From positions 1-64,000 of the forward strand of contig WRHM01000007.1 of assembly GCA_009783265.1 (NCBI GenBank): 64,000 bases of DNA, in the 5' to 3' direction. The notes below the pieces were generated by a model. It was not told the origin of the DNA, did not search any database, and was given only the letters and a program-made list of their open reading frames with translations. A program made the position numbers and the translations under genes. Below, one piece after another: positions 32,661 through 41,656 of the stretch; positions within the stretch are counted from its first letter, which is position 1; each line of letters opens with the position of its first letter. This DNA comes from Oscillospiraceae bacterium. Its GTDB lineage: Bacteria > Bacillota > Clostridia > Oscillospirales > WRJC01.

Positions 32661-33767
32661 TTATTTCTTGCTCAAATACGCCTTTATAAACCCGTCCAAA
32701 TCCCCGTCCATGACAGCCGCGACATTGCCGTTTTCATATCCTGTGCGTTTGTCTGTGACAAGAGTGTAGGGCATAAATACATACGATCTGATCTGCGAAC
32801 CCCACTCGATATTCGCTTTCTCGCCTTTTATATCGTCGATTTTTTCTAAATGCTCGCGCTCTTTTATCTCCAAAAGCCGGCTTTTCAGCATTTTCATGGC
32901 GGTTTCCCTGTTTTGGGTCTGGCTTCTCTCGCTCTGACAGCCGACAGTTATTCCTGTCGGTATGTGAACTATCCGGACAGCCGAATCAGTCTTGTTTACA
33001 TGCTGTCCCCCCGCTCCGCTCGCCCTGTGCGCCTCGATTCTTATATCTTCGGGCTTTATTTCTATTTTAGTGTATTCTTCGTCGTCAACTTCGGGAATGA
33101 CTTCAACTGAGGCAAACGACGTCATGCGTTTTCCCGCGGCGTTAAACGGCGAAATTCTCACGAGCCTGTGTACCCCGTTTTCGCTTTTGAGATACCCGTA
33201 AGCGTTTTTGCCGGATACCGAAAAAGTCACGGATTTTATTCCCGCGCCGTCCCCCTCAAGATAATCGAGCAGCTTTAATTTATATCTGTGCTTTTCTGAA
33301 TAACGCATATACATTCGATAAAGCATTTCAGCCCAGTCCTGAGCTTCAGTTCCTCCCGCTCCGGGATGAATTGCGATAATCGCGTTATTCCCGTCATATT
33401 CACCGTCTAAGAGAGTTTTTAATTCCAAATTTAAAAATTCTGATTTAATTTCAGCTATTTCCCTTAAAATATCAGACGTTAAACTCTCGTCGTTTTCCGA
33501 AATTGCCATAATAACAAGTTCATACGCCGATTCCGCGACATTTTCAAGATTTCTGAAATCCTTGATTTTTTCTGACAGAATCTTTGATTTTTTTAATATA
33601 TCATTAGCTTCTGAGATTTCGTCCCAGAATCCGTCGGAATTTATCTTGTCCGAATATTCTTGCTGCTGTTTTTCCGAATCTTTTATTTTTATATTTTCGC
33701 CGAGTTCTTTTATTTGAGCGATTAAATCGGCGAGTTCTTTTTTTGCTTCTTCTAATTGTATTATCAA
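32661..33767 (-). CDS. prfB: Peptide chain release factor 2
   Basis: RF2 recognises UGA and UAA stop codons and triggers peptide release. The GGQ motif lies in SGAGGQHVNKTDSAVR (about residues 251-266) and the stop-codon-reading SPF tripeptide is at about 206-208. TTG 33767 is chosen because GGAG lies nine bases upstream; the earlier in-frame TTG at 33782 overlaps that site. The frame is open throughout and shows no programmed +1 frameshift site, unlike most bacterial prfB genes. Length (368) is normal. Confidence 0.95.
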   Translation of the reverse strand: MIIQLEEAKKELADLIAQIKELGENIKIKDSEKQQQEYSDKINSDGFWDEISEANDILKKSKILSEKIKDFRNLENVAESAYELVIMAISENDESLTSDILREIAEIKSEFLNLELKTLLDGEYDGNNAIIAIHPGAGGTEAQDWAEMLYRMYMRYSEKHRYKLKLLDYLEGDGAGIKSVTFSVSGKNAYGYLKSENGVHRLVRISPFNAAGKRMTSFASVEVIPEVDDEEYTKIEIKPEDIRIEAHRASGAGGQHVNKTDSAVRIVHIPTGITVGCQSERSQTQNRETAMKMLKSRLLEIKEREHLEKIDDIKGEKANIEWGSQIRSYVFMPYTLVTDKRTGYENGNVAAVMDGDLDGFIKAYLSKK

Positions 33768-33797
33768 AATTTTATTCTCCAAGATTTTTATTATATT

Positions 33798-34742
33798 TTA
33801 TATTATATATTTTCTCACATAATCATCAATTTTATCCTGTTCGCCGCACTTGAAATCAACGTCAGTATCAACAGACGCGTCAATCAACTCCCATATCTCC
33901 GTATGTTCGATAAATTCGCCGTGTCTGAGCGTTTTAAGTTCAGATAAAGTCTCGGCTTCGGCAAACAAATGATTTGTGAATATTTCCGTTGACATTCCCC
34001 AGTCGGGATAAATTCCGTCAGGGTGATTTGGGTTATATGATTTTTTTAAAATCTGCCCGTGATTTTGATAAGCTAACCAGCCTTTTGTGTTGTTTATCCC
34101 GAATTTAAACTTTTCGTTTATATTTTTATTTTGTTTGACCGTGATATATTTGTCAAAAAAATTCGCCCTGCTGTCAGTCAGTCTCGTATAGGGCCATAAA
34201 GCTATACATCTGTTGCCTAAAACGCCAGTGTCTTCGTCGGGCTGAGGGCATATCACAGTCCCGCCCGGAGCCATGACTGACAACGCCCAGATTGCGCCTG
34301 TCACTTCTTTTTTACCGATATTCACGATTTTATGCGTGATTTTTGCACATGCCTTATCTTCGTATATCTCTATTTCGATACTGTGCTGCAAATCGCTGAC
34401 TTTCTGAGGCGGCGGCGTAAATAAAATTTTATTTGCATTGATTTTAAAACCGACAGGTTCGTTATCGGGATAATAAGTTTTCGGCATATCCTCAGGGCTT
34501 ACCCATAATCTGTGTCCGCCGTAGATATACCAGTTTTTGCCCTCGCCGAATACAGACGAAACATCTTCGCACATCGCCCTGTCAATATCATTAAACATAA
34601 GATTTTCTTTGCCGGTCAGATTCACTTTTATAATTCTCGGACCAATATCAACCGTGACGTACATCTCAAAAAGTCCGTTTGATATAACTTTGCACTTGCC
34701 ATAATTTTTATATTCAATATCGGTTATTGTTATTTTTGACAT
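33798..34742 (-). CDS. DUF4380-type galactose-mutarotase-like protein
   Basis: The 314-residue protein is beta-rich with VDIGPRIIKVNLTGKENLMF, a GGHRLWVSPED block and GGTVICPQP. These are hallmarks of the DUF4380 family, which shares the aldose-1-epimerase sandwich fold. A catalytic role is not established for the family. GGAGGA upstream of ATG 34742 overlaps the end of the P-loop gene at 34730, so the two are translationally coupled. Confidence 0.68.
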   Translation of the reverse strand: MSKITITDIEYKNYGKCKVISNGLFEMYVTVDIGPRIIKVNLTGKENLMFNDIDRAMCEDVSSVFGEGKNWYIYGGHRLWVSPEDMPKTYYPDNEPVGFKINANKILFTPPPQKVSDLQHSIEIEIYEDKACAKITHKIVNIGKKEVTGAIWALSVMAPGGTVICPQPDEDTGVLGNRCIALWPYTRLTDSRANFFDKYITVKQNKNINEKFKFGINNTKGWLAYQNHGQILKKSYNPNHPDGIYPDWGMSTEIFTNHLFAEAETLSELKTLRHGEFIEHTEIWELIDASVDTDVDFKCGEQDKIDDYVRKYII

Positions 34743-35278
34743 GATTCTCCTCCTGTATTTTTCAAAAGCTTTTTAACCTGCCGTCTGCTTTTGATATGCA
34801 AAAACTCTTTTTCGGGATATTTTTCGTGCAGAGACATGATAGTTTTCCCGCTTTTTTTACGAAATTGCCATATCCATTTACATATATCTAAAAAAACTTT
34901 GCTTGTCACTTTGGGTTCTTCTAAATAATCAGGCAAATCCGAACGCTTCTTGCCTGTGCGTTTTGCCGCACTCCACATGCAGACCAAACGGTTAATGTCA
35001 AGATAAATAATCAAATCAGCCGCCGCAAACCGCAATTCCATTGTACTGCCGTAGTTGCCGTCGATAATCCATTTTTCACCGCTTATTATCTCTTGCTGAC
35101 GCGCGATTTTTTCTTCTTTTGAATCCGCTACCCAACCCGGTTTCCAATGCTCAACGTCTAAGTGAAATAACGGATAGCCTGTTATTTCAGCGATTCGTTT
35201 AGACAGCCAGCTTTTTCCGCTTCCCATACTGCCGACGAGAATAATACGGTTATATTTTGAAAAATCAAAACCTTTCAC
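34730..35278 (-). CDS. P-loop kinase of the adenylate-kinase/FlaR topology-modulation type
   Basis: The 182-residue protein has Walker A GSMGSGKSWL (16-25), a FHLDVEHWKPGW strand, and WIIDGNYGSTMELRFAAAD. These blocks are typical of the small kinases annotated as topology modulation proteins. Start GTG 35278 overlaps the YgiT antitoxin end by four bases. Its first residues GFDFSKYN repeat the opening of the toxin at 35508 (GFDFSKYD). The role is unknown. Confidence 0.75.
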   Translation of the reverse strand: MKGFDFSKYNRIILVGSMGSGKSWLSKRIAEITGYPLFHLDVEHWKPGWVADSKEEKIARQQEIISGEKWIIDGNYGSTMELRFAAADLIIYLDINRLVCMWSAAKRTGKKRSDLPDYLEEPKVTSKVFLDICKWIWQFRKKSGKTIMSLHEKYPEKEFLHIKSRRQVKKLLKNTGGESCQK

Positions 35279-35508
35279 GCTATCACCTTATCGGAGTAAT
35301 TTACAACAGCGATTTCCGTTATAGCTTTTCGCATATCATTTACAATCTTTTCAAGCCGCCTCGCAACATCATTAGTGTAAGAAGTTTCGCCGCATTGAAC
35401 GCATACTTGTGATGGCACATTCTTCACAATTACAATACAATTTCCCAAGTCAACCATAAATGTAGTCGGCTTATCTTCAATGATACCTTTACATACAAAA
35501 CAATTCAT
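35275..35508 (-). CDS. YgiT-type zinc-finger antitoxin (MqsA N-terminal-like)
   Basis: The 77-residue protein has CVCKG-type zinc Cys pairs (MNCFVCKG and VCVQCGETSY) and the short C-terminal helix of YgiT-family antitoxins. It should bind and neutralise the DUF4258 protein encoded just upstream. Its ATG overlaps the toxin stop (TAATG), and GGAG lies in the toxin's last codons. It lacks the long HTH of full MqsA, so repression may need the toxin. Confidence 0.85.
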   Translation of the reverse strand: MNCFVCKGIIEDKPTTFMVDLGNCIVIVKNVPSQVCVQCGETSYTNDVARRLEKIVNDMRKAITEIAVVNYSDKVIA

Positions 35509-35837
35509 TATTTTTTCTCCTTTCGCATCTTAAAATCTTCTGTCCATTCGTCAGGATCAGGATAATAAGCAGTTATTAAATATAATTCCCTCGGCGTTAT
35601 CCCACATACAACATGTAAATATTGTTTATTCCCCGATTTTCCCAGTATCAAACAAGACGGATATGGATAATCATCAGGATATGATTCTATTATTTCACCG
35701 TTGATTATTGCATATTCAATATCGTTCATACTTATATTGCGCTGTAAAAGCCGAGCGAATATGTGATTAGTCCAACGCAATGCACCATTTTTGCATAATT
35801 GTTTTATATTATCATATTTCGAAAAATCAAACCCCAT
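35508..35837 (-). CDS. DUF4258-family toxin of a YgiT toxin-antitoxin pair
   Basis: The 109-residue basic protein has the DUF4258 pattern: RWTNHIFARLLQRNISMNDIEYAI, a GEIIESYPDDYPYPSCLILG strand and a conserved HVVCGI strand near the C-terminus. The family belongs to the RelE/MqsR-like fold and typically pairs with a YgiT zinc-finger antitoxin, as here. It probably cleaves mRNA, by family inference. The toxin-first gene order is usual for this group. There is no clear ribosome site before ATG 35837. Confidence 0.82.
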   Translation of the reverse strand: MGFDFSKYDNIKQLCKNGALRWTNHIFARLLQRNISMNDIEYAIINGEIIESYPDDYPYPSCLILGKSGNKQYLHVVCGITPRELYLITAYYPDPDEWTEDFKMRKEKK

Positions 35838-35843
35838 ATTATA

Positions 35844-36686
35844 TCACACTCCGCTGTACGCATTAAATCCCCCGTCAACCGGCACTACTACGCCGTTCAC
35901 AAATCCCGACGCTTCGGGACAGCACAACCACAACAACGTCCCGATCAACTCTTTCGGCTCGCCGAAACGACCCATAGGAGTCGCCGCTAAAATCTTATGT
36001 GCTCTCGGAGTGGGATTGCCGTCTTTGTCAAACAATAAATTTCTGTTTTGTTCGCTTACGAAAAATCCCGGAGCTATCGCGTTTACCCTTATCCCCACTT
36101 TCGAGAAATGCACCGCAAGCCACTGCGTGAAATTCGACACAGCCGCTTTTGCCGCTGAATACGCCGGGATTTTTGTGAGCGGCGTAAAAGCGTTCATGCT
36201 CGATATATTTATAACCGCGCAATCTTTCTTGTTTTTCATATCTTTTGCGAAAACCTGAGTAGTCAGGACTGCGCTTGTAAAGTTTAAATCAAACACAAAT
36301 CTCAAATTTTCCGGCAATAAATCAAAGAAAGTTGTTATTTCTCCTGGATTTTCCAAATCTTCATCGAATAAATACTCTTTCGTCGTCGTGCATTTGGGGG
36401 AGTTTCCGCCCGCGCCGTTGATTAAAATATCGCACAAGCCGAACTTTTCATCGACAATATTTTTTGCGTTTATCAAACTTTCTTTGCTCAGGCAGTCAGC
36501 TTGAACCGCAATCGAATTTGCACCGATTTTATCCGCGACGGCTTGCGCGTTCTCAAGTTTTATATCAATAATCGCAATATTTGCGCCGCACTCTGCGAGA
36601 CTGTACGCGAATTCCGAGCATAAAACCCCGCCTCCGCCTGTTATCACAACAGTTTTTCCCTCAAGATTTATTTTAAATGGCAGCAT
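35844..36686 (-). CDS. Short-chain dehydrogenase, D-mannonate oxidoreductase-like
   Basis: The 280-residue SDR has the NAD(P) glycine motif TGGGGVLCSEF (17-27), the INGAGG strand, the catalytic Ser in INISSMNAF and YSAAKAAV (Tyr/Lys). The opening LPFKINLEGKTVVITGG and the DLLPENLRFVFDLNF block match the SDR-type fructuronate/mannonate reductases of Firmicutes, from memory. It would interconvert fructuronate and mannonate in uronate use. GGAGG precedes ATG 36686. Confidence 0.78.
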   Translation of the reverse strand: MLPFKINLEGKTVVITGGGGVLCSEFAYSLAECGANIAIIDIKLENAQAVADKIGANSIAVQADCLSKESLINAKNIVDEKFGLCDILINGAGGNSPKCTTTKEYLFDEDLENPGEITTFFDLLPENLRFVFDLNFTSAVLTTQVFAKDMKNKKDCAVINISSMNAFTPLTKIPAYSAAKAAVSNFTQWLAVHFSKVGIRVNAIAPGFFVSEQNRNLLFDKDGNPTPRAHKILAATPMGRFGEPKELIGTLLWLCCPEASGFVNGVVVPVDGGFNAYSGV

Positions 36687-36713
36687 ATTTTTTATTCCTC
36701 CATAAAATAATTG

Positions 36714-36800
36714 TTGTAGGGAACGCCGCCCTCGGCGTTCCGCGAATATAAATTTGCGTTGGTTTTGTCAACGGAACGCCGAGGGCGGCGTTCCCTACAA
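36714..36800. repeat. MITE-like element with perfect 29-bp inverted ends
   Basis: Positions 36714-36742 are the exact reverse complement of 36772-36800. The ends open TTGTAGGGAACGCC. Each arm itself contains the palindrome AACGCC..GGCGTT. The 29-bp centre is AT-rich. It lies between the HAD gene and the SDR gene. Confidence 0.88.
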
Positions 36801-36804
36801 ATAA

Positions 36805-37449
36805 TTATTCCAAAACAAAATCTAAAATCTCACCCGGACTATGCACGATTTTCTTCGCTCCGGCTTCAACAATAAAACTCTCAGGTCTATATCCCCACGT
36901 TACGCCGAGAGGAAACATTCCGGCGTTTATAGCAGTTTTCATATCAACGTCAGAATCGCCGATATATAATATTTCATCAGGCGCAATTCCCATTTTTTCA
37001 GCCATATATAAAGCCGAATCGGGCTTTGGCTTGTGCGGAAATCTTTCGCTTCCGCCGAGAATATCTATAAAATAACTTTTGTTTAAAAGCCCTTTAACTA
37101 TTTTTTTAGTCATAATATCCGGCTTGTTTGACAGCACGCACATTTTTATATTATTCACATGAAGAGATTCAATGAGTTCGGCAATCCCGTCGTATAATCT
37201 TGTTTGCTCAAAACAATGCTCAGAGTAAAACTTCATGTAGCGTTTTAACGCTTCGTCCAATAATTTTTCGTCGGGCAGACAGCCTTTGACAAACGCTCTT
37301 GCCCCGAAATTTATATGCTTTAATATCTCTTGCTGACTTTTTTTCTCAAAGCCTAAACTTTCGAGCATTAAATTTATAGCGTTTGACAAATCTGCGCCCG
37401 TGTCCGCAACTGTCCCGTCCAAATCAAATATAATCCCTTTGAATTTCAT
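36805..37449 (-). CDS. HAD-family phosphatase, phosphoglycolate-phosphatase-like
   Basis: The 214-residue protein has the HAD motifs: DLDGTVADTG (9-18, catalytic DxD), VLSNKPD (motif II/III region), KPKPDSAL, and YIGDSDVDM (motif IV). It has the alpha-helical cap of the Gph subfamily. The substrate may be phosphoglycolate or another sugar phosphate. It starts 5 bp after the isomerase gene at 37454, so the two are coexpressed. Confidence 0.88.
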   Translation of the reverse strand: MKFKGIIFDLDGTVADTGADLSNAINLMLESLGFEKKSQQEILKHINFGARAFVKGCLPDEKLLDEALKRYMKFYSEHCFEQTRLYDGIAELIESLHVNNIKMCVLSNKPDIMTKKIVKGLLNKSYFIDILGGSERFPHKPKPDSALYMAEKMGIAPDEILYIGDSDVDMKTAINAGMFPLGVTWGYRPESFIVEAGAKKIVHSPGEILDFVLE

Positions 37450-37453
37450 TATA

Positions 37454-38299
37454 CTATCCGTTCAATCCAAGTTTAACCAGCTTTTCAGTCAAGAAATCTT
37501 TTGCTAATTTTATATCAGCCTCAGGATTGTCGCCGACTTCGCGCTCGATAGTCAAAAATCCTGTATAGCCTATTTTATTCAGAGCGAGAAGATAATTGTC
37601 AAAATCAACTCCGCCTTTGCCGAGCGGCAATTCTTCCCAGCCCTCTCTGTCGCCTATCATAATCCCGTCTTTGGCGTGAGTATGCACTATATATTTGCTG
37701 AGAGTTTCAACGCCTTTTACAGGGTCGTCCGCAACGCACATGACAAGATTCGCAGGGTCAAAATTAACTCTCACGCCCATAGCTCCGAGAGAATCAAGAA
37801 ATGCGCCGAGTGTTACACATGGTTCAGGACCTGTCTCGACTGCGAACGCCGAGCCGATAGAATCCGCGTAAACCGCGAGTTCCCTGCACGCTTTTCGCAT
37901 TATATCTTTCTTTTCGCATTCTTCGCCGGGGACTGTGCCGATATGAGTCGTGACTATATCGCATTCAAGTTCTTTGGCTAAATCGAGCACTCTTTTTGAG
38001 TTTTCGACTTTGCTTTCGTTTTCTGCTTTGTCCTCAAAGCCGTGACCGCCGAAATCCCCGCATATCGCCGAAAAAATCAGCCCGTTTGATTTTACTATAT
38101 CCAATACTTCTTTTATTTTTGTTTTGTTCATCTCGTCGAATCTCAACGCGCCGAAAGTCGCGTATGCCTGTATTCCCGCCGCTCCGAGCTCAGACGCTTT
38201 TTTTACTCCCGTAGTAAATGCCTGCATGGGATTATTTGATTCAACTATCGAATCAATAGAACTGCTTTTAAAAGATTCTACCATTACGCCTATTTTCAT
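37454..38299 (-). CDS. Sugar-phosphate isomerase/epimerase-type TIM barrel
   Basis: The 281-residue protein has the xylose-isomerase-like fold: the THIGTVP strand, FAVETGPEP (metal Glu), VNFDPANLV (Asp), HTHAKDG (His) and a final FLTIERE (Glu). These residues form the usual divalent-metal site. It probably isomerises or epimerises a keto-sugar. AAGGAGAAAA precedes ATG 38299. It heads an operon with the HAD phosphatase. Confidence 0.85.
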   Translation of the reverse strand: MKIGVMVESFKSSSIDSIVESNNPMQAFTTGVKKASELGAAGIQAYATFGALRFDEMNKTKIKEVLDIVKSNGLIFSAICGDFGGHGFEDKAENESKVENSKRVLDLAKELECDIVTTHIGTVPGEECEKKDIMRKACRELAVYADSIGSAFAVETGPEPCVTLGAFLDSLGAMGVRVNFDPANLVMCVADDPVKGVETLSKYIVHTHAKDGIMIGDREGWEELPLGKGGVDFDNYLLALNKIGYTGFLTIEREVGDNPEADIKLAKDFLTEKLVKLGLNG

Positions 38300-38415
38300 A
38301 AATTTTTTCTCCTTTTTTGATTAAATAATTTTTATTTTTATGTTGTATCAAATGATTGTATTAAAAAATAAAATTTGCTTAGGGAAGAAAATGGTTATTT
38401 TCCGTTGCGGTTGTT

Positions 38416-38502
38416 TTGTAGGGCACGCCGCCCTCGACGTGCCGCGTGTCTGATTCTACGCGGGTTTTATCGGCGGAACGCGCAGGGGCGCGTTCCCTAC
38501 AA
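38416..38502. repeat. MITE-like GTAGGG palindromic element
   Basis: TTGTAGGGCACGCCGCCC (left) and GCGCGTTCCCTACAA (right) bracket 87 bp, the same size as the element at 36714. The arms have diverged from each other. It lies in a 265-bp spacer without genes. Confidence 0.78.
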
Positions 38503-38564
38503 TTCACACACTGTACATTATATAAATTATCTGCATTTAGTTAATATCTAACATAATTTAAAAA

Positions 38565-39149
38565 TCATATCTCGTCTATCGTATTGCTGAAATACGGCAG
38601 AAAATTATCTATAAAATATTTTAACTCATCAAGCCCCGTCGTGTCAAGGGTTTTATATATATCTTCTTCGGCTTTTAGAAATTCACGGTTGCCGGAATTT
38701 ACTTCTTCAAGGCATTTTATATAAGCGCAGAGTTTATCTGCTGCTTTTATTATCTTATATTCTATAGAATCAATGTTTTCACCGTGCAGTATTATATTCT
38801 CATAAGATTTTTTTAATTCTTCAGGTAATTTAGATAAAAGATTTATTTCGGCTTCGCTTTCTATTGACTTATAACTTTTTTTCATTTCGTCCGTGTAATA
38901 TTTTATCGGCGACGGCAAATCTCCGGTGAAGATTTCAGACACGTCGTGATATATGGCTTTTAATGCAATCTCTGCGGGATCATAAGTTTTATTAAAATAC
39001 GCGACGCCGATTTCGGCGAGGGCGTGCGCGATTATAGCGACTTCAAGAGAATGTTCAGAAACGTTTTCCGTCCTGAAATTTCTCATAAGCCCCCAACGGT
39101 TTATATATTTCAATCTGAATAATAACGCAAAAAACGAATTGTTTCCCAT
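38565..39149 (-). CDS. yfbR: 5'-deoxynucleotidase, YfbR family
   Basis: The 194-residue HD-domain protein hydrolyses dNMPs to deoxynucleosides in the family. Visible are the opening FFALLFRLKYINRWGLMRNF, NVSEHSLEVA (metal His), YHDVSEIFTGDLPSPIK (HD motif) and KAADKLCAYIKC (Asp). All metal ligands are present. It starts 10 bp after a methyltransferase gene and may be cotranscribed with it. Confidence 0.9.
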   Translation of the reverse strand: MGNNSFFALLFRLKYINRWGLMRNFRTENVSEHSLEVAIIAHALAEIGVAYFNKTYDPAEIALKAIYHDVSEIFTGDLPSPIKYYTDEMKKSYKSIESEAEINLLSKLPEELKKSYENIILHGENIDSIEYKIIKAADKLCAYIKCLEEVNSGNREFLKAEEDIYKTLDTTGLDELKYFIDNFLPYFSNTIDEI

Positions 39150-39159
39150 TTTAAATACC

Positions 39160-39897
39160 TCAATTTTTTCTCAATAAAACGTGATGTAAAAACGCAATAT
39201 TTTTATACGGCTCCAAATCGCACAATTTCATTTCAAGGTCAAACATCTTGTCAACCCAGTCGGGCTCGTATTTTATATCGTTATTCTGCTGCAATCCGTA
39301 TATAGTCTGCACGCCTAATATTTTTTCTGTTTTTATATTACCGCCCCACTTGGCTAAATCTTCTGAATCATAATAATTTATTTTACCAAAAGTATTTGAA
39401 CTCTCCCCGCCTTCAAGCAATAATAACGCCTCGTCAATATTATTCTCAAAAACGGCTGTGCGAATAACTCTCCCGGTTTTATTATGTTTTATTACAGATA
39501 AAATACCACCGCTCCTGAGAACACGCGAAAATTCTTTCACTATTTCCGACGGTTCCGTACCGTATGTCATCGAAAATTCCAATACGTTATGGCAAGTTAT
39601 AACGTCAAAATAATTATTTCCGAATTCTTTTAACTTTTCTATTGTGCCGTTTATCTGCGTGTAATTATTTTCCCGCTCGCGTTCTTTTATCATATCCGCG
39701 TTTGGCTCAATCGCAATAACTTCGTTATTTTTCGCCAAATAATTCGACGTAGTCCCGAAACCGCTGCCGAAATCGAGAATTTTCAGATTATCAAGATTTA
39801 TCATATCAGCCAACTGCGTCCAGTACATTTTATAGGCTACTTTAAACCATGGCTGTTTTGCATTCCACAAAAAGTTTTGTAATGCTTCACTTAACAT
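39160..39897 (-). CDS. Class I SAM-dependent methyltransferase (small-molecule type)
   Basis: The 245-residue protein has motif I ILDFGSGFGTTSNYLA (39-54), the acidic VIAIEPNADM, and FDVITCHNVLEF in motif IV. The segment YGTEPSEIVKEFSRVLRSGG is typical of UbiE/Methyltransf_11 enzymes. The substrate is unknown. Ribosome site AGGAGA precedes ATG 39897. Confidence 0.82.
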   Translation of the reverse strand: MLSEALQNFLWNAKQPWFKVAYKMYWTQLADMINLDNLKILDFGSGFGTTSNYLAKNNEVIAIEPNADMIKERERENNYTQINGTIEKLKEFGNNYFDVITCHNVLEFSMTYGTEPSEIVKEFSRVLRSGGILSVIKHNKTGRVIRTAVFENNIDEALLLLEGGESSNTFGKINYYDSEDLAKWGGNIKTEKILGVQTIYGLQQNNDIKYEPDWVDKMFDLEMKLCDLEPYKNIAFLHHVLLRKN

Positions 39898-39981
39898 TTT
39901 TCTGTCTCCTGAAATTTAATAAATAAAACTTGTGTATAAAATATAAATTCCCCGCGCTATTATTCTATGTCCGACATGCCC

Positions 39982-40710
39982 TCATATAAAAATATTCTCG
40001 ACGATTAATCCCTCTCCCGCGCCCTGTCTGCCTTTTATCAATACAAGACTGGCTTTATTGCTTTTGTTCGCGTAAACAAAAACGATTTTTTTCGGCGTTA
40101 TATTATTAAAAACCATCGCCGAAAATAAACTCTGGAACCTGTCCGGACGATATATAATATAAAAATCCCCGCCGTTTTTCAATAATCTTGCCGCTGATTT
40201 CAATATATCGCTAATATTACATGCAATCTCGCGCCGGGATATATTTTTATAATCCAAACCGCTTAATATTCCCCCGTTTCCCGACGTTTTTCCGTCGTAT
40301 TTTATATACGGCGGATTCGTGAATATCATATCAGCAGAATGCGGCAATATTCTTGTATCGCAATCATAAAATAAATTATCGCAGTCTTTCAAATCGCCGT
40401 GAATTATTTTAATTTTATCCGAAAGATAATTATATTCTATGTTATATCTTGCGAGTTCGGCGTATATCTCCTGAATTTCAACTGCGTAAATATTATTTAT
40501 TTTGCCGCGTTTTGCGAGAATCAGAGAAATCACTCCCGAACCTGTCCCGAATTCAACGGCGTTTTTATATATACCCATGTGTTCAAGACAGATAAAATCG
40601 GCGAGTTTTAAAGCGTCGGTCCCGAATAAAAGCCCGTTTTTTATCTGATATATAATCAAATCTTCGTTTATTTTATCGCTCCGCAAATTTTTTTCATTCA
40701 ATAACAGCAT
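39982..40710 (-). CDS. tRNA1(Val) A37 N6-methyltransferase-like protein (TrmN6/YabB type)
   Basis: The 242-residue protein has motif I EFGTGSGVISLILAKRG (49-65), AVEIQ, and the N6-adenine signature NPPYIK (130-135). The gene layout of this family, KINEDLIIYQIKNGLLFGTDALKLADF, is preserved. It should methylate an exocyclic amine, probably in tRNA. It lies 60 bp downstream of a ferredoxin gene, separated by a GC hairpin. Confidence 0.82.
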   Translation of the reverse strand: MLLLNEKNLRSDKINEDLIIYQIKNGLLFGTDALKLADFICLEHMGIYKNAVEFGTGSGVISLILAKRGKINNIYAVEIQEIYAELARYNIEYNYLSDKIKIIHGDLKDCDNLFYDCDTRILPHSADMIFTNPPYIKYDGKTSGNGGILSGLDYKNISRREIACNISDILKSAARLLKNGGDFYIIYRPDRFQSLFSAMVFNNITPKKIVFVYANKSNKASLVLIKGRQGAGEGLIVENIFI

Positions 40711-40733
40711 AATTACTATTCCCTAATATCACA

Positions 40734-40755
40734 GGGGCGGGGAAAACCCCGCCCC
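40734..40755. repeat. Perfect GC hairpin GGGGCGGGG/CCCCGCCCC
   Basis: A 9-bp perfect stem with an AAAA loop. It is preceded by ACA and followed by TATCTACAG, similar in content to the GTAGGGGCG repeat cores elsewhere. It may act as a transcript-stabilising or terminating hairpin for the ferredoxin gene. Confidence 0.65.
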
Positions 40756-40773
40756 TATCTACAGAAATTTTTA

Positions 40774-40947
40774 TTATTTTCCCGGCTGTGCCGCGTCTAC
40801 GGGGCATACTCCCGCGCATGCGCCGCACTCGGTGCATACTTCTTTGTCTATAACATATTTGCCGTCGCCTTCTTTGATACATTCAACCGGGCATTCCGAT
40901 TCGCAAGCTCCGCAAGATATGCAATCGTCTGTGATAAAATATGCCAT
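40774..40947 (-). CDS. 2[4Fe-4S] ferredoxin
   Basis: The 57-residue protein has two clusters of the CxxCxxCxxxCP type: CISCGACESECP and CTECGACAGVCP. It is a soluble low-potential electron carrier typical of clostridial metabolism. AGGAGG lies 10 bases before ATG 40947. It is one of several genes too short to be noticed easily. Confidence 0.96.
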   Translation of the reverse strand: MAYFITDDCISCGACESECPVECIKEGDGKYVIDKEVCTECGACAGVCPVDAAQPGK

Positions 40948-41038
40948 ACTTTTATAATCCTCCTGAAATAAATTTTTATAAAAAATTATATTAGTTTAAA
41001 TTATATCATACAATTCAACAAAAATCAATAAGATTTTG

Positions 41039-41581
41039 TTAAATTTGGCGTAAAAATCTTTCCTGTTCACTGAATATACAGCCGCAGTATTTCTGCATAT
41101 AAATATTTTTGTCCCTCGCGGATTTTTGTCCCTCTCTGAAATTCACTCTGAAATCTTCGCACAAAAACCCGATTTCATAATCTTTCGCGTATTTTTCGCA
41201 GATTTCTTTTATTTTTTCGTGATTCTGATACGGACTGACAAGCAAAGTCGTCGAAAACATATCAAATCCGTTTTCTTTCGCATATTTCGCAGTCTCTTTA
41301 ATTCTTATATTATAACAATATCCGCAGCGTTCTTTTAAATTACTTATAACATTTTGCGTAAATTCGACAAGCCCGTAGTAATCTTTTATTATAAGATTTA
41401 TATTATTTTCAGACGTGTAACCAATCAAAGCGTCAAGCCTTGATTTATACTCAATATACGGGTGAATATTGGGATTATACCAAAAGCAGGATATATCAAA
41501 ATTTCCGGTTTTATCAATAACCGGGAGCGACCCGATCAGACACGGGGCGCAGCATGTGTGCAATAATAATTTCTTGTTCAT
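41039..41581 (-). CDS. queH: Epoxyqueuosine reductase QueH
   Basis: The 180-residue protein matches QueH: HTCCAPC near the N-terminus (residues 7-13), YNPNIHPYIEY, ERCGYCYNIR and CGCIFSEQER at the C-terminus. It reduces epoxyqueuosine to queuosine in tRNA without cobalamin. ATG 41581 is chosen over an upstream in-frame ATG at 41698, because family homology starts there and AAGGGAATT precedes it. Confidence 0.92.
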   Translation of the reverse strand: MNKKLLLHTCCAPCLIGSLPVIDKTGNFDISCFWYNPNIHPYIEYKSRLDALIGYTSENNINLIIKDYYGLVEFTQNVISNLKERCGYCYNIRIKETAKYAKENGFDMFSTTLLVSPYQNHEKIKEICEKYAKDYEIGFLCEDFRVNFREGQKSARDKNIYMQKYCGCIFSEQERFLRQI

Positions 41582-41656
41582 GATTTTATAATTCCCTTGA
41601 CAATTTATTTGATTTTTTGTTATAATATACCAAATGTATGGCAAAAAAGATGAAAT

